Positions 9,311-17,499 of a stretch of 64,000 nucleotides of DNA are shown in pieces. Source of the DNA: Magnetococcales bacterium (GTDB taxonomy: Bacteria > Pseudomonadota > Magnetococcia > Magnetococcales > UBA8363); assembly GCA_015228815.1 (NCBI GenBank), contig JADGCV010000004.1:88869-152868 (forward strand), given 5' to 3'. Numbering within the stretch: the stretch's first letter is position 1; every line of letters starts with the position of its first letter. The position numbers and the translations under genes were made by a program. Under the pieces are notes generated by a model. The model saw nothing but the letters and a program-made list of their open reading frames with translations, was not told where the DNA came from and did not search any database.

Positions 9311-10396
9311 ATGCCATGGAATAACGTCAGAACGATGACAGGATGGGTGGGAAGATCGGCCTTCATTGCCCTGGCCCTCACGGCAATGGCATCGACAACC
9401 GCTACAGGCGCCGCCACGCCAGAAATGACTCGGACGGATGAACGACGACCCGTCCAGGAAATGGAAAAAAAATCGACACGGACCCCACTCCACACCGCCA
9501 TCGAGGAAGGAGACCTGGTTCAAGCGGAAATCCACATCCGCGCCAAAAAATGGATCAACGACCGTGATGTCTTCGGACAAACTCCACTGCATTTCGCGGT
9601 CGTGCGGGAAAACCTATCGTTGATCAAGGAACTGTTGGCAGCCGGGGCGAACGTATCATTTCCCGACCGGCGGGGAGACACGCCATTGCACATCGTGGCG
9701 GCACGACAGGGTTCCCTGGAAATCGCCTGGACCCTCCTCGACAAAGGCGCCAACATTCACGCCGCCAACGCCAATGGCACAACGCCATTGCACTGGGCCG
9801 CGGGGGAGGGCAACCTTGCCCTGGTTGGTTTGTTCCTGCGCCACGGCGCCAAGGTCGATCCAATCGATGGCAAAGGGGATTCCCCCCTGCACTGGGCAGC
9901 CGAATCATCGCGGCTCGATGTGGTCAAATTTCTGCTGCGCTCGGGCGCCGATCCGGGCAAGGTCAACAAAAGCGGTCGTTCCCCCCTGCATCTGGCGGCA
10001 AAAAACGGTCAACTCGAAATTGCCGCCCTCCTGGTCGATCGGGGCGTCGATCTCACAACCTCTGGAATTTCAGGCGATACCGCGCTCCACTGGGCCGCAG
10101 GCCAGGGACATGCGGACATGGTCCGTCTTCTTTCCAGCCGGACCCGGCAGGTCGATCCCCGGGCCAAATACGGCGAAACGCCACTCCACTGGGCCGCTTT
10201 CCGCGGCCATTACGAAGTCGCGGCCCTGTTGATCGATGCCGGAGCCAACTGCAACGCCCTGGATGCCCAGGGCAATACCCCCCTGCAACTGGCCCAGGCT
10301 CAAGGATACGACAAAATCGTCAAACTCCTGCTGCCCCGCGCCACGCTCAATACCGTCCACCGGACCCAGAAACAGATACCGGTTCCCAACATCTGA
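9311..10396 (+). CDS. exported ankyrin-repeat protein
   Basis: A 361-residue protein with an N-terminal hydrophobic segment ([19 protein letters not shown]) that looks like a cleavable signal peptide, then about nine ankyrin repeats of roughly 33 residues running almost to the end. Each carries the TPLHxAA-type turn (TPLHFAV, TPLHIVA, TPLHWAA, SPLHWAA, SPLHLAA, TALHWAA, TPLHWAA, TPLQLAQ). Ankyrin repeats bind other proteins; the signal peptide places this one in the periplasm or outside. AAGGAG sits about 9 bases before the ATG. It stands alone between the glycan cluster and prs. Confidence 0.85.
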   Translation: MPWNNVRTMTGWVGRSAFIALALTAMASTTATGAATPEMTRTDERRPVQEMEKKSTRTPLHTAIEEGDLVQAEIHIRAKKWINDRDVFGQTPLHFAVVRENLSLIKELLAAGANVSFPDRRGDTPLHIVAARQGSLEIAWTLLDKGANIHAANANGTTPLHWAAGEGNLALVGLFLRHGAKVDPIDGKGDSPLHWAAESSRLDVVKFLLRSGADPGKVNKSGRSPLHLAAKNGQLEIAALLVDRGVDLTTSGISGDTALHWAAGQGHADMVRLLSSRTRQVDPRAKYGETPLHWAAFRGHYEVAALLIDAGANCNALDAQGNTPLQLAQAQGYDKIVKLLLPRATLNTVHRTQKQIPVPNI

Positions 10397-10614
10397 ACCA
10401 TTCCCATCCCTCTGGACCGACTTTGAATTTTCAGAGGCCATTGCCCGGAACAATTCATGTCGAATGGTTGCCATCGGGCGATGATGGGTGTATGTTTCCC
10501 CCGCGACGCTTGGTCGAGAAGAGAAGGCTTCGACAACGACAGCCCCACCGAATCGATCCTAAGGGATCGGTGCCCACGCCTTTTCTGTCCCCCTTTATCG
10601 AGATTCAACCAACG

Positions 10615-11562
10615 ATGCCGATCGATAAACTGAAAATTTTTTCTGGCAACGCCAACCCGGAACTGGGACGGCGTATCTGCGAATACCTATCCATGGATCT
10701 GGCCAACGCCACCATCCGACATTTTTCCGATGGCGAAATATTCGTCCAGATCGACGAAAATGTCCGTGGCCGCGATGTCTTCGTCGTGCAACCGACCTCC
10801 TCCCCGGCCAACGATCACCTGATGGAACTCCTGATCATGGTGGACGCCCTGCGACGGGCCTCGGCGGGAAGAATCACCGCCGTCATCCCCTACTTTGGCT
10901 ATGCACGCCAGGATCGCAAGGAGGCAGGAAGAACCCCCATCACATCCAAACTGGTCGCCGATCTTCTCCAGGCCGCCGGCGTCGGACGGGTGGTGACGAT
11001 GGACCTCCATGCCGGCCAGATTCAAGGATTCTTCAACATGCCCGTGGACAACCTCTATGCCACCCCCGTCCTTCTCGGGGCGGTCCGGCAGAAGGGGATC
11101 AAGAACGGCATGGTCATCTCGCCCGATGTCGGCGGCGTCGTCCGCGCCCGCTCCTATGCCAAAAGACTCGATCTGGAACTGGCCATCATCGACAAACGGC
11201 GCCCCGCCGCCAACGTCGCCGAGGTGCATCACATCATCGGCGACGTCTCCGGAAAAAGCTGCATCATCGTCGATGACATGGTCGATACCGCCGGCACCCT
11301 GGTCAAGGCGGCGGACGCCCTGATCGATCACGGCGCCACAAACGTCATCGCCGTCGCCAGTCACGGTGTCCTTTCGGGACCCGCCGTCCGCCGCATCCAG
11401 GATTCCTCCTCCCTGGACCGGCTGATCGTCACCGATACCATCCGTCTTTCCCCCGAAGGGGAGGAATGCCCCAAGATCGAACGGCATTCCGTTTCCAGCC
11501 TTCTGGGAGAGGCCATCCGCCGCATCAGCGACGAAGAATCGGTCAGCTCCCTCTTCGTCTGA
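10615..11562 (+). CDS. prs: ribose-phosphate pyrophosphokinase
   Basis: A 315-residue protein, the normal length for PRPP synthetase. It transfers pyrophosphate from ATP to ribose 5-phosphate for nucleotide, histidine, tryptophan and NAD synthesis. Visible landmarks are the N-terminal [12 protein letters not shown], the ATP-site segment [11 protein letters not shown], the [11 protein letters not shown] region and the PRPP-binding loop [14 protein letters not shown] 10615 was chosen because the homologous protein begins there; the frame is open further upstream but that part does not resemble the family. It begins the conserved order prs-rplY-pth-ychF. Confidence 0.97.
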   Translation: MPIDKLKIFSGNANPELGRRICEYLSMDLANATIRHFSDGEIFVQIDENVRGRDVFVVQPTSSPANDHLMELLIMVDALRRASAGRITAVIPYFGYARQDRKEAGRTPITSKLVADLLQAAGVGRVVTMDLHAGQIQGFFNMPVDNLYATPVLLGAVRQKGIKNGMVISPDVGGVVRARSYAKRLDLELAIIDKRRPAANVAEVHHIIGDVSGKSCIIVDDMVDTAGTLVKAADALIDHGATNVIAVASHGVLSGPAVRRIQDSSSLDRLIVTDTIRLSPEGEECPKIERHSVSSLLGEAIRRISDEESVSSLFV

Positions 11563-11611
11563 CCGAAAACAACAATTCTGTCCGCCTGTTCCATGCGGAC
11601 CCATCGCTCGG

Positions 11612-11688
11612 ACCCCAAATGGTTGGGGTTCTTGAATCGACCGGCACCCCTGGAGGCCGGTCGTGATCGGGGATCGTCCCCGCCTTTT
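11612..11688 (+). terminator. three tandem stem-loops in the prs-rplY gap
   Basis: Three short hairpins follow one another in the 156-base gap. The first, 11612-11629, pairs ACCCC with GGGGT. The second, 11639-11662, pairs GACCGG with CCGGTC. The third, 11668-11682, pairs CGGGGA with TCCCCG and is followed by CCTTTT. The third resembles a weak intrinsic terminator 31 bases before rplY. Together they could end prs transcripts or attenuate the downstream operon. Confidence 0.45.
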
Positions 11689-11718
11689 CACTTCTTACCC
11701 TTTTCATGGAGTCGGATC

Positions 11719-12354
11719 ATGGCAATCATCAAGGCCACAAAAAGAGACGGGACCGGCAAGGGGGTGGCTCGTCAACTGCGGCGCGATGGTCGCGTTCCCG
11801 CAGTGTTGTACGGCGGTCCCAAGACAAAAAGCAACATCAACCTTTCCCTGGAATTGCGGGAACTGCTCAAAACCCTCGAAATCGAAGGAACCAACATCCG
11901 GGTCAAGGTCATCGACCTGGTCATCGATGGCGTCGGCACCGAAAAATCCCTCATGCGTGGATTGCAGCTCCATCCCGTCAGCGGACGACCGGTTCATGTC
12001 GATTTCATGCGGTTTGATGCCCATCAAAAAATTCAGGTGATGGTGCCCATCCATGTCGTGGATGAAGACCAGTCCCCCGGCATCCGCAGCGGCGGCATCT
12101 TGCAACTTGTCCAGCATGAAATGGAAATTCACTGTCAGGCGGGCGCCATCCCCGAGGCGATCGAGGTTTCCATCAAAGGGCTGGAAATCGGTCATTCGAT
12201 TCATCTGCGTGACATCCAGCTGCCGGCGGGCACCGAAGTTCACGGCGATCAGAACATGACCATCGTCACCCTCATCGGCGTCAAGGCGGAGCAAGTCGAG
12301 GAAGGGGCCCCCGCGGCGCCGGAATCGGGCGAAAGCCAAGCCGAAGCCTCCTGA
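11719..12354 (+). CDS. rplY: 50S ribosomal protein L25 (Ctc/TL5 form)
   Basis: A 211-residue protein, the long two-domain Ctc/TL5 form with an N-terminal 5S rRNA-binding domain (KRDGTGKGVARQLRRDGRVPAVLYGG) and a C-terminal beta domain of about 100 residues, ending in a Glu/Ala-rich tail (EEGAPAAPESG). It binds 5S rRNA in the large ribosomal subunit. ATG 11719 has GGAG about 10 bases upstream. The gene is 32 bases from pth, in the standard rplY-pth order. Confidence 0.95.
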   Translation: MAIIKATKRDGTGKGVARQLRRDGRVPAVLYGGPKTKSNINLSLELRELLKTLEIEGTNIRVKVIDLVIDGVGTEKSLMRGLQLHPVSGRPVHVDFMRFDAHQKIQVMVPIHVVDEDQSPGIRSGGILQLVQHEMEIHCQAGAIPEAIEVSIKGLEIGHSIHLRDIQLPAGTEVHGDQNMTIVTLIGVKAEQVEEGAPAAPESGESQAEAS

Positions 12355-12385
12355 ACCTGGGAGGGTCCATGCGGACGTTCCGTTC

Positions 12386-13006
12386 ATGAAACTGCTGGTG
12401 GGGCTGGGCAACCCCGGCCCAAATTATCAGGGGACGAGACACAATATCGGCTTTGACGCGGTGGCGTGTCTCGTCCGCCAGTTCGGTCTCGGCGCCCGAG
12501 TCACCCGGTTCGGGGGGTGGTTCGGTTCCGGACGGATCGATGGCGAAACAGTCTCCTGGCTCTGTCCGCAAACCTTCATGAACCTGTCGGGAAACGCGGT
12601 CGGAGAAGCGGTCCGGTTCTACCACCTTGAACCGGTCGATGTCGTGGTCTTTCACGACGACCTGGATCTGGCTCCGGGTCGCATCAAGGTCAAACAGGGG
12701 GGCGGACATGGCGGGCATAACGGCCTCAAATCAATCCACCAAGTCCTTGCCTCACCCGAATTCCTCCGTGTCCGCCTTGGCATTGGCCGACCTCCGGGGA
12801 AGATGGACCCGGCCCGGTATGTCCTGGAACCCTTCTCGTCCCAGGAGCAGGTCATCCACGACGCATCCATCGCCCTTCTTCCCCAGGTGCTTCCTTTTTT
12901 GCTGCGTGGCGACCCGGCGGGAGCCATGAATCATCTGGGACAGATCATGACGCAACAACCCAACGATCCCAGGAAGGGGTCTGGGAACAAAAAGGCAGGA
13001 GAATAG
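12386..13006 (+). CDS. pth: peptidyl-tRNA hydrolase
   Basis: A 206-residue protein beginning MKLLVGLGNPGPNYQGTRHNIGFDA. This contains the catalytic histidine (RHNIG) and the conserved asparagine of the family; FMNLSG and the catalytic aspartate in FHDDLD follow, then GGGHGGHNGLKSI. It releases peptides from prematurely dropped peptidyl-tRNAs. It lies 3 bases upstream of ychF. The last 20 residues are a polar tail not seen in the shortest family members. Confidence 0.97.
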   Translation: MKLLVGLGNPGPNYQGTRHNIGFDAVACLVRQFGLGARVTRFGGWFGSGRIDGETVSWLCPQTFMNLSGNAVGEAVRFYHLEPVDVVVFHDDLDLAPGRIKVKQGGGHGGHNGLKSIHQVLASPEFLRVRLGIGRPPGKMDPARYVLEPFSSQEQVIHDASIALLPQVLPFLLRGDPAGAMNHLGQIMTQQPNDPRKGSGNKKAGE

Positions 13007-13008
13007 TC

Positions 13009-14118
13009 ATGGCTTTGCAATGTGGCATCGTTGGTCTTCCCAATGTTGGAAAATCGACCATTTTCAATGCACTGACCTCGGCAGGGGCCCAGATTGCCAA
13101 CTACCCGTTCTGCACCATCGAGCCCAATGTCGGCGTCGTGACGGTCCAGGATCCCCGACTCGACACCCTGACCCGCATGGCCAAGCCCGCCAAGACCCTG
13201 CCCACCGTCATGGAATTTCTCGACATCGCAGGCCTCGTCAAGGGGGCCTCCAAGGGTGAAGGTCTGGGCAATCAGTTTCTCGGCAACATTCGTCAGGTAG
13301 ACGCGGTGGCTCATGTGGTCCGTTGTTTTGAAAATATCGATGTCACACATGTCCATGGCATCATCGATCCTGCCACCGACATCGAAATCATCGAAACCGA
13401 ACTGATGCTGGCCGATCTTGCAAGTATCGAAAAACGCCGGGATGCGGTGATCCGCAAGGCCCGTTCCGGGGACAAGGAGGCCCGTTTTCTCACCTCGGTC
13501 TATGACAAAGTCATCCTCGGCCTCAACGAAGGCACGCCCATCCGCGCCCTGGGCTTGGGCCCCGAGGAAAAGGTTGTCATGCGCGAACTTTTTCCCCTGA
13601 CGGCCAAACCGGTTCTTTATGTTTGCAATGTCGATGAATCCGCGGCAGCTGCGGCCCAGGTCCCGGGACAACACCCCTTGACCGACGCCGTTCGCGCGCG
13701 GGCTGCACGGGAAGGGGCAGAGGTCGTCGTGATTTGCGGTGCCATGGAAGCGGAGATTGCCCAACTGAAGGCCGAGGAAAAACAGGCCTTTCTCGATGAT
13801 CTGGGGCTCAAGGAACCTGGACTCGACCGGTTGATCCGTCAGGCCTATCGCCTTCTGGGATTGATGACCTTCTTCACGGTCGGACCCAAGGAGGTACGGG
13901 CCTGGACCGTGGGGAACGGTGCCAAGGCGCCACAGGCCGCCGGCGTCATCCATACCGATTTTGAACGTGGATTCATTCGCGCCGAGGTCATCGCCTATGA
14001 GGATTTCGTCGCCTGTGGCGGGGAATCGGGGGCCAAGGAAAAAGGAAAGCTCCGAGTGGAAGGAAAGGATTATACCGTCCAGGATGGCGACATCATGCAC
14101 TTTCGCTTCAATGTCTGA
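13009..14118 (+). CDS. ychF: ribosome-binding ATPase YchF
   Basis: A 369-residue Obg-family P-loop protein starting MALQCGIVGLPNVGKST, with FLDIAGLVKGASKGEGLGNQF as switch region and the C-terminal TGS-like domain with TFFTVGPKEVRAWT and YEDFVACGG. YchF hydrolyses ATP rather than GTP because its G4 motif departs from NKxD; here that segment reads YVCNVDE, as expected. It associates with ribosomes. ATAGTC precedes ATG 13009, and the gene ends 42 bases before the oppositely oriented HEPN/DUF499 gene. Confidence 0.96.
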   Translation: MALQCGIVGLPNVGKSTIFNALTSAGAQIANYPFCTIEPNVGVVTVQDPRLDTLTRMAKPAKTLPTVMEFLDIAGLVKGASKGEGLGNQFLGNIRQVDAVAHVVRCFENIDVTHVHGIIDPATDIEIIETELMLADLASIEKRRDAVIRKARSGDKEARFLTSVYDKVILGLNEGTPIRALGLGPEEKVVMRELFPLTAKPVLYVCNVDESAAAAAQVPGQHPLTDAVRARAAREGAEVVVICGAMEAEIAQLKAEEKQAFLDDLGLKEPGLDRLIRQAYRLLGLMTFFTVGPKEVRAWTVGNGAKAPQAAGVIHTDFERGFIRAEVIAYEDFVACGGESGAKEKGKLRVEGKDYTVQDGDIMHFRFNV

Positions 14119-14160
14119 TCGGACCATCCAGCAGAATTTCTCTCCCCCATTGGGGTCGCA

Positions 14161-17100
14161 TCACTCTTCTTCGAACCCAAAAGAAGCGAAGCGCAGGGTG
14201 CGGCAATTTTCGGTTACATCGCGGATGGTCTTCTCGCTGGCCCCGCTCGGCAACTCGGCGCGGATTTCCATCGTCACTTCGACGTTGGCCCCGATATATC
14301 TCGACAGATGTTGGATCACCTCGTCGGCAATCCGACTGGCGTCCCGTCCAGCCCGGAGCGAATCGATCCGCACCGATCCGCGAAATCTTCGATACCCGAG
14401 GGCGGCTGGTGGTATGCCGGGGTCCGTTGCAAGCGTTCCCCCCTTCCCGGTCGATTGACGCCGTGCCACGGTCCGTTCGATGTCCGGGACCGTCGCCGAA
14501 CCGTTTCCGGCTTTCGTCTCAGCCGCTGCGATATCCCGGCGCTGTTGTTCGGCTGCCACATCGGGCTTGACGATGATCAATCCCGCTTCGTCCTGAACAG
14601 TGGCTGAACCGCCACCCGCAAGGCCTGAATAGCGGCCTGCGGCATCCCTGGACTGTGCGCCGGCAAACGTGTCCGACTGCCAGGTCGGTCGCGTGATTCC
14701 TTCCCGGATGGCCGCGATCAGCACGTCCGAATCGCGAAGACGGGGAAGGTACAGGTACGTCGCAAAATCCTCGACAAGCTGCTTCACCGGCACGTCATGA
14801 CCTCGCCAGAGAGGTACCCGGTCCAATTCAAGGCGCAACCGAACTCCACCCATCTGGACGAGGAGCATCTCCTCGCTCTTGAGCTTTTTGGCAGCGCGAA
14901 GCGCCAACGAATCCAATCCTTGCAGGCGTGTTTCCGTCCATTCCGGCGATCCCCTCGGGTCTGGCTGGTTCGGGACAAGCAGCCACTGGTAGGTCTCGGG
15001 AATGCGCACTTTAACCGTTTCATCGCCGTTCTTGCGCTGCGTATCCGCTTGTTTGGCTTGGAACGGATCAAGATTGAGTTGTTCCCGCTCGTCCCATATG
15101 GACTTCCAGGACATGAATTGCCGGACGGCAACCTGAAGCTCCTTGAGCCGACTTGCATCGCCCGCCAGGAACACCAGGGTGTTTTTGTAGGACCGGGGAC
15201 TACTGCCGCGACTGTCCAGGATGGCCTGCGCCTCCATGCGCGCCGCGCTATCCGCTTGCCCTTTGCCGTGAGGACGATCCGGACTCAGGATCACCAGCCG
15301 CGCCTCGTGTTCGTCCGGAATATCGCTGCCGCTCGGACACGCATGCACGCGATGGAAATCGCCACGGCTGCGCGCCTCGTCGCGCAGGCGGCGCACGATC
15401 TCGTCCATGACATCGTGTTCGTGGATCTGGTTCGCACGGTCCTCCGCAAGACGTGTGACCGTGGGCTGGGTCGCGTACCAATAACGGCTGCCGTCCACAT
15501 ACAGATAGGTCGCCCGATCGGTAAGTCGGCGGATGGCATCGCCAAAGGTGGCCACGGTTTCGCCAGGCTGGACGCATCCCAAATTCACCTGGCGCTCGTC
15601 GATGCCTCGATGGGCAGCCCGTTGGGTCGGGGCCGATCCAACATAGATGGTACGCGCCACGCGACGGCAGGCAGAGTAGCGGCCCAGGTTCGGGGAATCC
15701 CGGTCAAGCCTGAGCGGCAAGGAATGCGCCCCGTCCACATCTTTGGCGATCACAGGGGTCCACGGGTCATCAAGGTAGCGGGTCAACTCAAACTGCACCG
15801 CCGAATCGTCAATGGGGATGGTGCCAGGCATGATGAGCAGATTGCCGTCCTGTCTTTCCCACAGAGAATGAATCACCGCCGCCATCAGACGCAACACGCC
15901 GCGCGTGCGTTGAAATTTGTCGAGCGTGGACCAGTCGTTGTAGAGCCGGTCGAAAAGTTCCGGGTGGATCGGGTAGGCCAGCTTGATGCGACGTTCGTAC
16001 TCCGCCTCTCGACACTCGGATGGAAATTCGCTGTGCTGCGTTCCGTACATCTCCACAAAGGCGCGCGCCACGGCATCACGTGCCACGAATGCCTGCGGTT
16101 CATGCAGAGGCTCGAAGAGCCGACGGCGCACGATTTCAAACCCTTCATCCGAACTGGCCGGTCGCCAGCTCGATTCCACGCGACCGACGGCATTCTTGAG
16201 TCGGGACAAGGCACGCTGGCCCCACTCGCCGCCGATCTCGTTGTCGGAAGCGGGAATGCTGACCACCAGCAAGGTGTTCCTGGCCGCCTTGGCCGCCTCG
16301 CTCAATGCCTGGGCAAAGGTAAACTGGGTGTCGAAGGTGCCCGCGGGAAGCACGCTGCCTTCGTGCAGCTGCCGTGCGTAAGCGACCCATTCGTCGATCA
16401 AGACAAGACAGGGCGAGAACTTGTTGAACAGTTCCTTCATTTTGTCGCCGGGGTTGGTGGCATTTTCGTCATCGGCACGGATCATCTTGTAACCGGCCTT
16501 GCCGCCGAGTTGCCAGGCGATCTCACCCCAGATCGTTCGGACAACCGTCCCGTCGGCCTTGGTGCTCGGGTTGCCGGGCGACACCTTCGTGCCGACGACG
16601 ACGGCACGATTGACCTTCGAATCCACCTTGCATCCGACATCCTCCAGGACTTGCTCGACGCCGGGAAGTTCGGTCGCAGACGTGCCGGAGAAAAGATGAT
16701 AAAGCGCCAGCATGCTGTGGGTTTTGCCGCCGCCGAAGTTTGTTTGCAGCTCGACCACCGGGTCGCCACCCTGCCCGCCAATGCGGATGATGCCGTTGCC
16801 AAGGAGTTTCCGCAGCCCCTCGGTGATAAAGGTGCGCCGAAAGAACTCGGTGGGATCCTGGTACTCGGACGCTGCCTCGTTCAGGTACACTTGCCACAAA
16901 TCAGCCGCGAACTCGGCCTGCTGGTACTTGCCTCTGGCCACGTCCCGGTGCGGGATGGCGACGTCGCGCCAGGACCTCAGGCCGCTCCGCGGGTTGCCCT
17001 CGGTGGGAGCCACGGCCTGCTTGCGCATTTCGCCCCGACACTGCTCGTCGAATCGCACGCGCAGCAGTGCCATCTTCTGATCTTCCAGTTCCTTTGTCTC

Positions 17101-17469
17101 GGGGGCCGAAATGGCAGTGAGCAGGCGTCCGATGCTGTCCAGCGCCCGATAGACATCATCGCTGCTGAAAGACGCCTGATGCGCCCAACGGTTATGGATC
17201 TCGCGCAGTTCGCTAACCAGGGATCGTCCGGTATAGCCAAGGGTGTTACGAAAGACGGCGTTCCACTGGTCCCACATGACAGTGAGCAGATTTTGGGTGT
17301 CCCAGTTGACCTCGCTCACCGTACCACGGTCTTCACGGATCGCCCGCGCCACCATCTTTTGCCACTGATCTCCATGCACGGCACGCAGTTCCCGCTCCAC
17401 AAAGGGGCGAACCCCTGCGTTGAGCAGTTCAAGCGCATCACCCACTCTGCCATGATTGCTCTTGGCCAT
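14161..17469 (-). CDS. DUF499 ATPase with N-terminal Swt1-like HEPN domain
   Basis: An 1102-residue protein of the DUF499 (COG1483) predicted ATPase family. Walker A is at residues 244-251 (NFGGGKTH) and Walker B near 355-361 (LVLIDEW). The first 130 residues look like a Swt1-type HEPN domain, with the HEPN-like segment HNRWAH at 92-97. A Gly/Ala-rich linker near 960-1020 separates a conserved C-terminal domain (RFRGSVRIDSLRAGRDASRIADEV). It lies 30 bases downstream of the DUF1156 methylase on the same strand. This pairing recurs in prokaryotes and is regarded as defence-associated. Likely role: effector and motor partner of a methylation-based phage-defence module; the activity is inferred, not shown. 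Confidence 0.85.
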   Translation of the reverse strand: MAKSNHGRVGDALELLNAGVRPFVERELRAVHGDQWQKMVARAIREDRGTVSEVNWDTQNLLTVMWDQWNAVFRNTLGYTGRSLVSELREIHNRWAHQASFSSDDVYRALDSIGRLLTAISAPETKELEDQKMALLRVRFDEQCRGEMRKQAVAPTEGNPRSGLRSWRDVAIPHRDVARGKYQQAEFAADLWQVYLNEAASEYQDPTEFFRRTFITEGLRKLLGNGIIRIGGQGGDPVVELQTNFGGGKTHSMLALYHLFSGTSATELPGVEQVLEDVGCKVDSKVNRAVVVGTKVSPGNPSTKADGTVVRTIWGEIAWQLGGKAGYKMIRADDENATNPGDKMKELFNKFSPCLVLIDEWVAYARQLHEGSVLPAGTFDTQFTFAQALSEAAKAARNTLLVVSIPASDNEIGGEWGQRALSRLKNAVGRVESSWRPASSDEGFEIVRRRLFEPLHEPQAFVARDAVARAFVEMYGTQHSEFPSECREAEYERRIKLAYPIHPELFDRLYNDWSTLDKFQRTRGVLRLMAAVIHSLWERQDGNLLIMPGTIPIDDSAVQFELTRYLDDPWTPVIAKDVDGAHSLPLRLDRDSPNLGRYSACRRVARTIYVGSAPTQRAAHRGIDERQVNLGCVQPGETVATFGDAIRRLTDRATYLYVDGSRYWYATQPTVTRLAEDRANQIHEHDVMDEIVRRLRDEARSRGDFHRVHACPSGSDIPDEHEARLVILSPDRPHGKGQADSAARMEAQAILDSRGSSPRSYKNTLVFLAGDASRLKELQVAVRQFMSWKSIWDEREQLNLDPFQAKQADTQRKNGDETVKVRIPETYQWLLVPNQPDPRGSPEWTETRLQGLDSLALRAAKKLKSEEMLLVQMGGVRLRLELDRVPLWRGHDVPVKQLVEDFATYLYLPRLRDSDVLIAAIREGITRPTWQSDTFAGAQSRDAAGRYSGLAGGGSATVQDEAGLIIVKPDVAAEQQRRDIAAAETKAGNGSATVPDIERTVARRQSTGKGGTLATDPGIPPAALGYRRFRGSVRIDSLRAGRDASRIADEVIQHLSRYIGANVEVTMEIRAELPSGASEKTIRDVTENCRTLRFASFGFEEE

Positions 17470-17499
17470 GTTTTGCCCTCGTCATTGAACGATCCCCAT

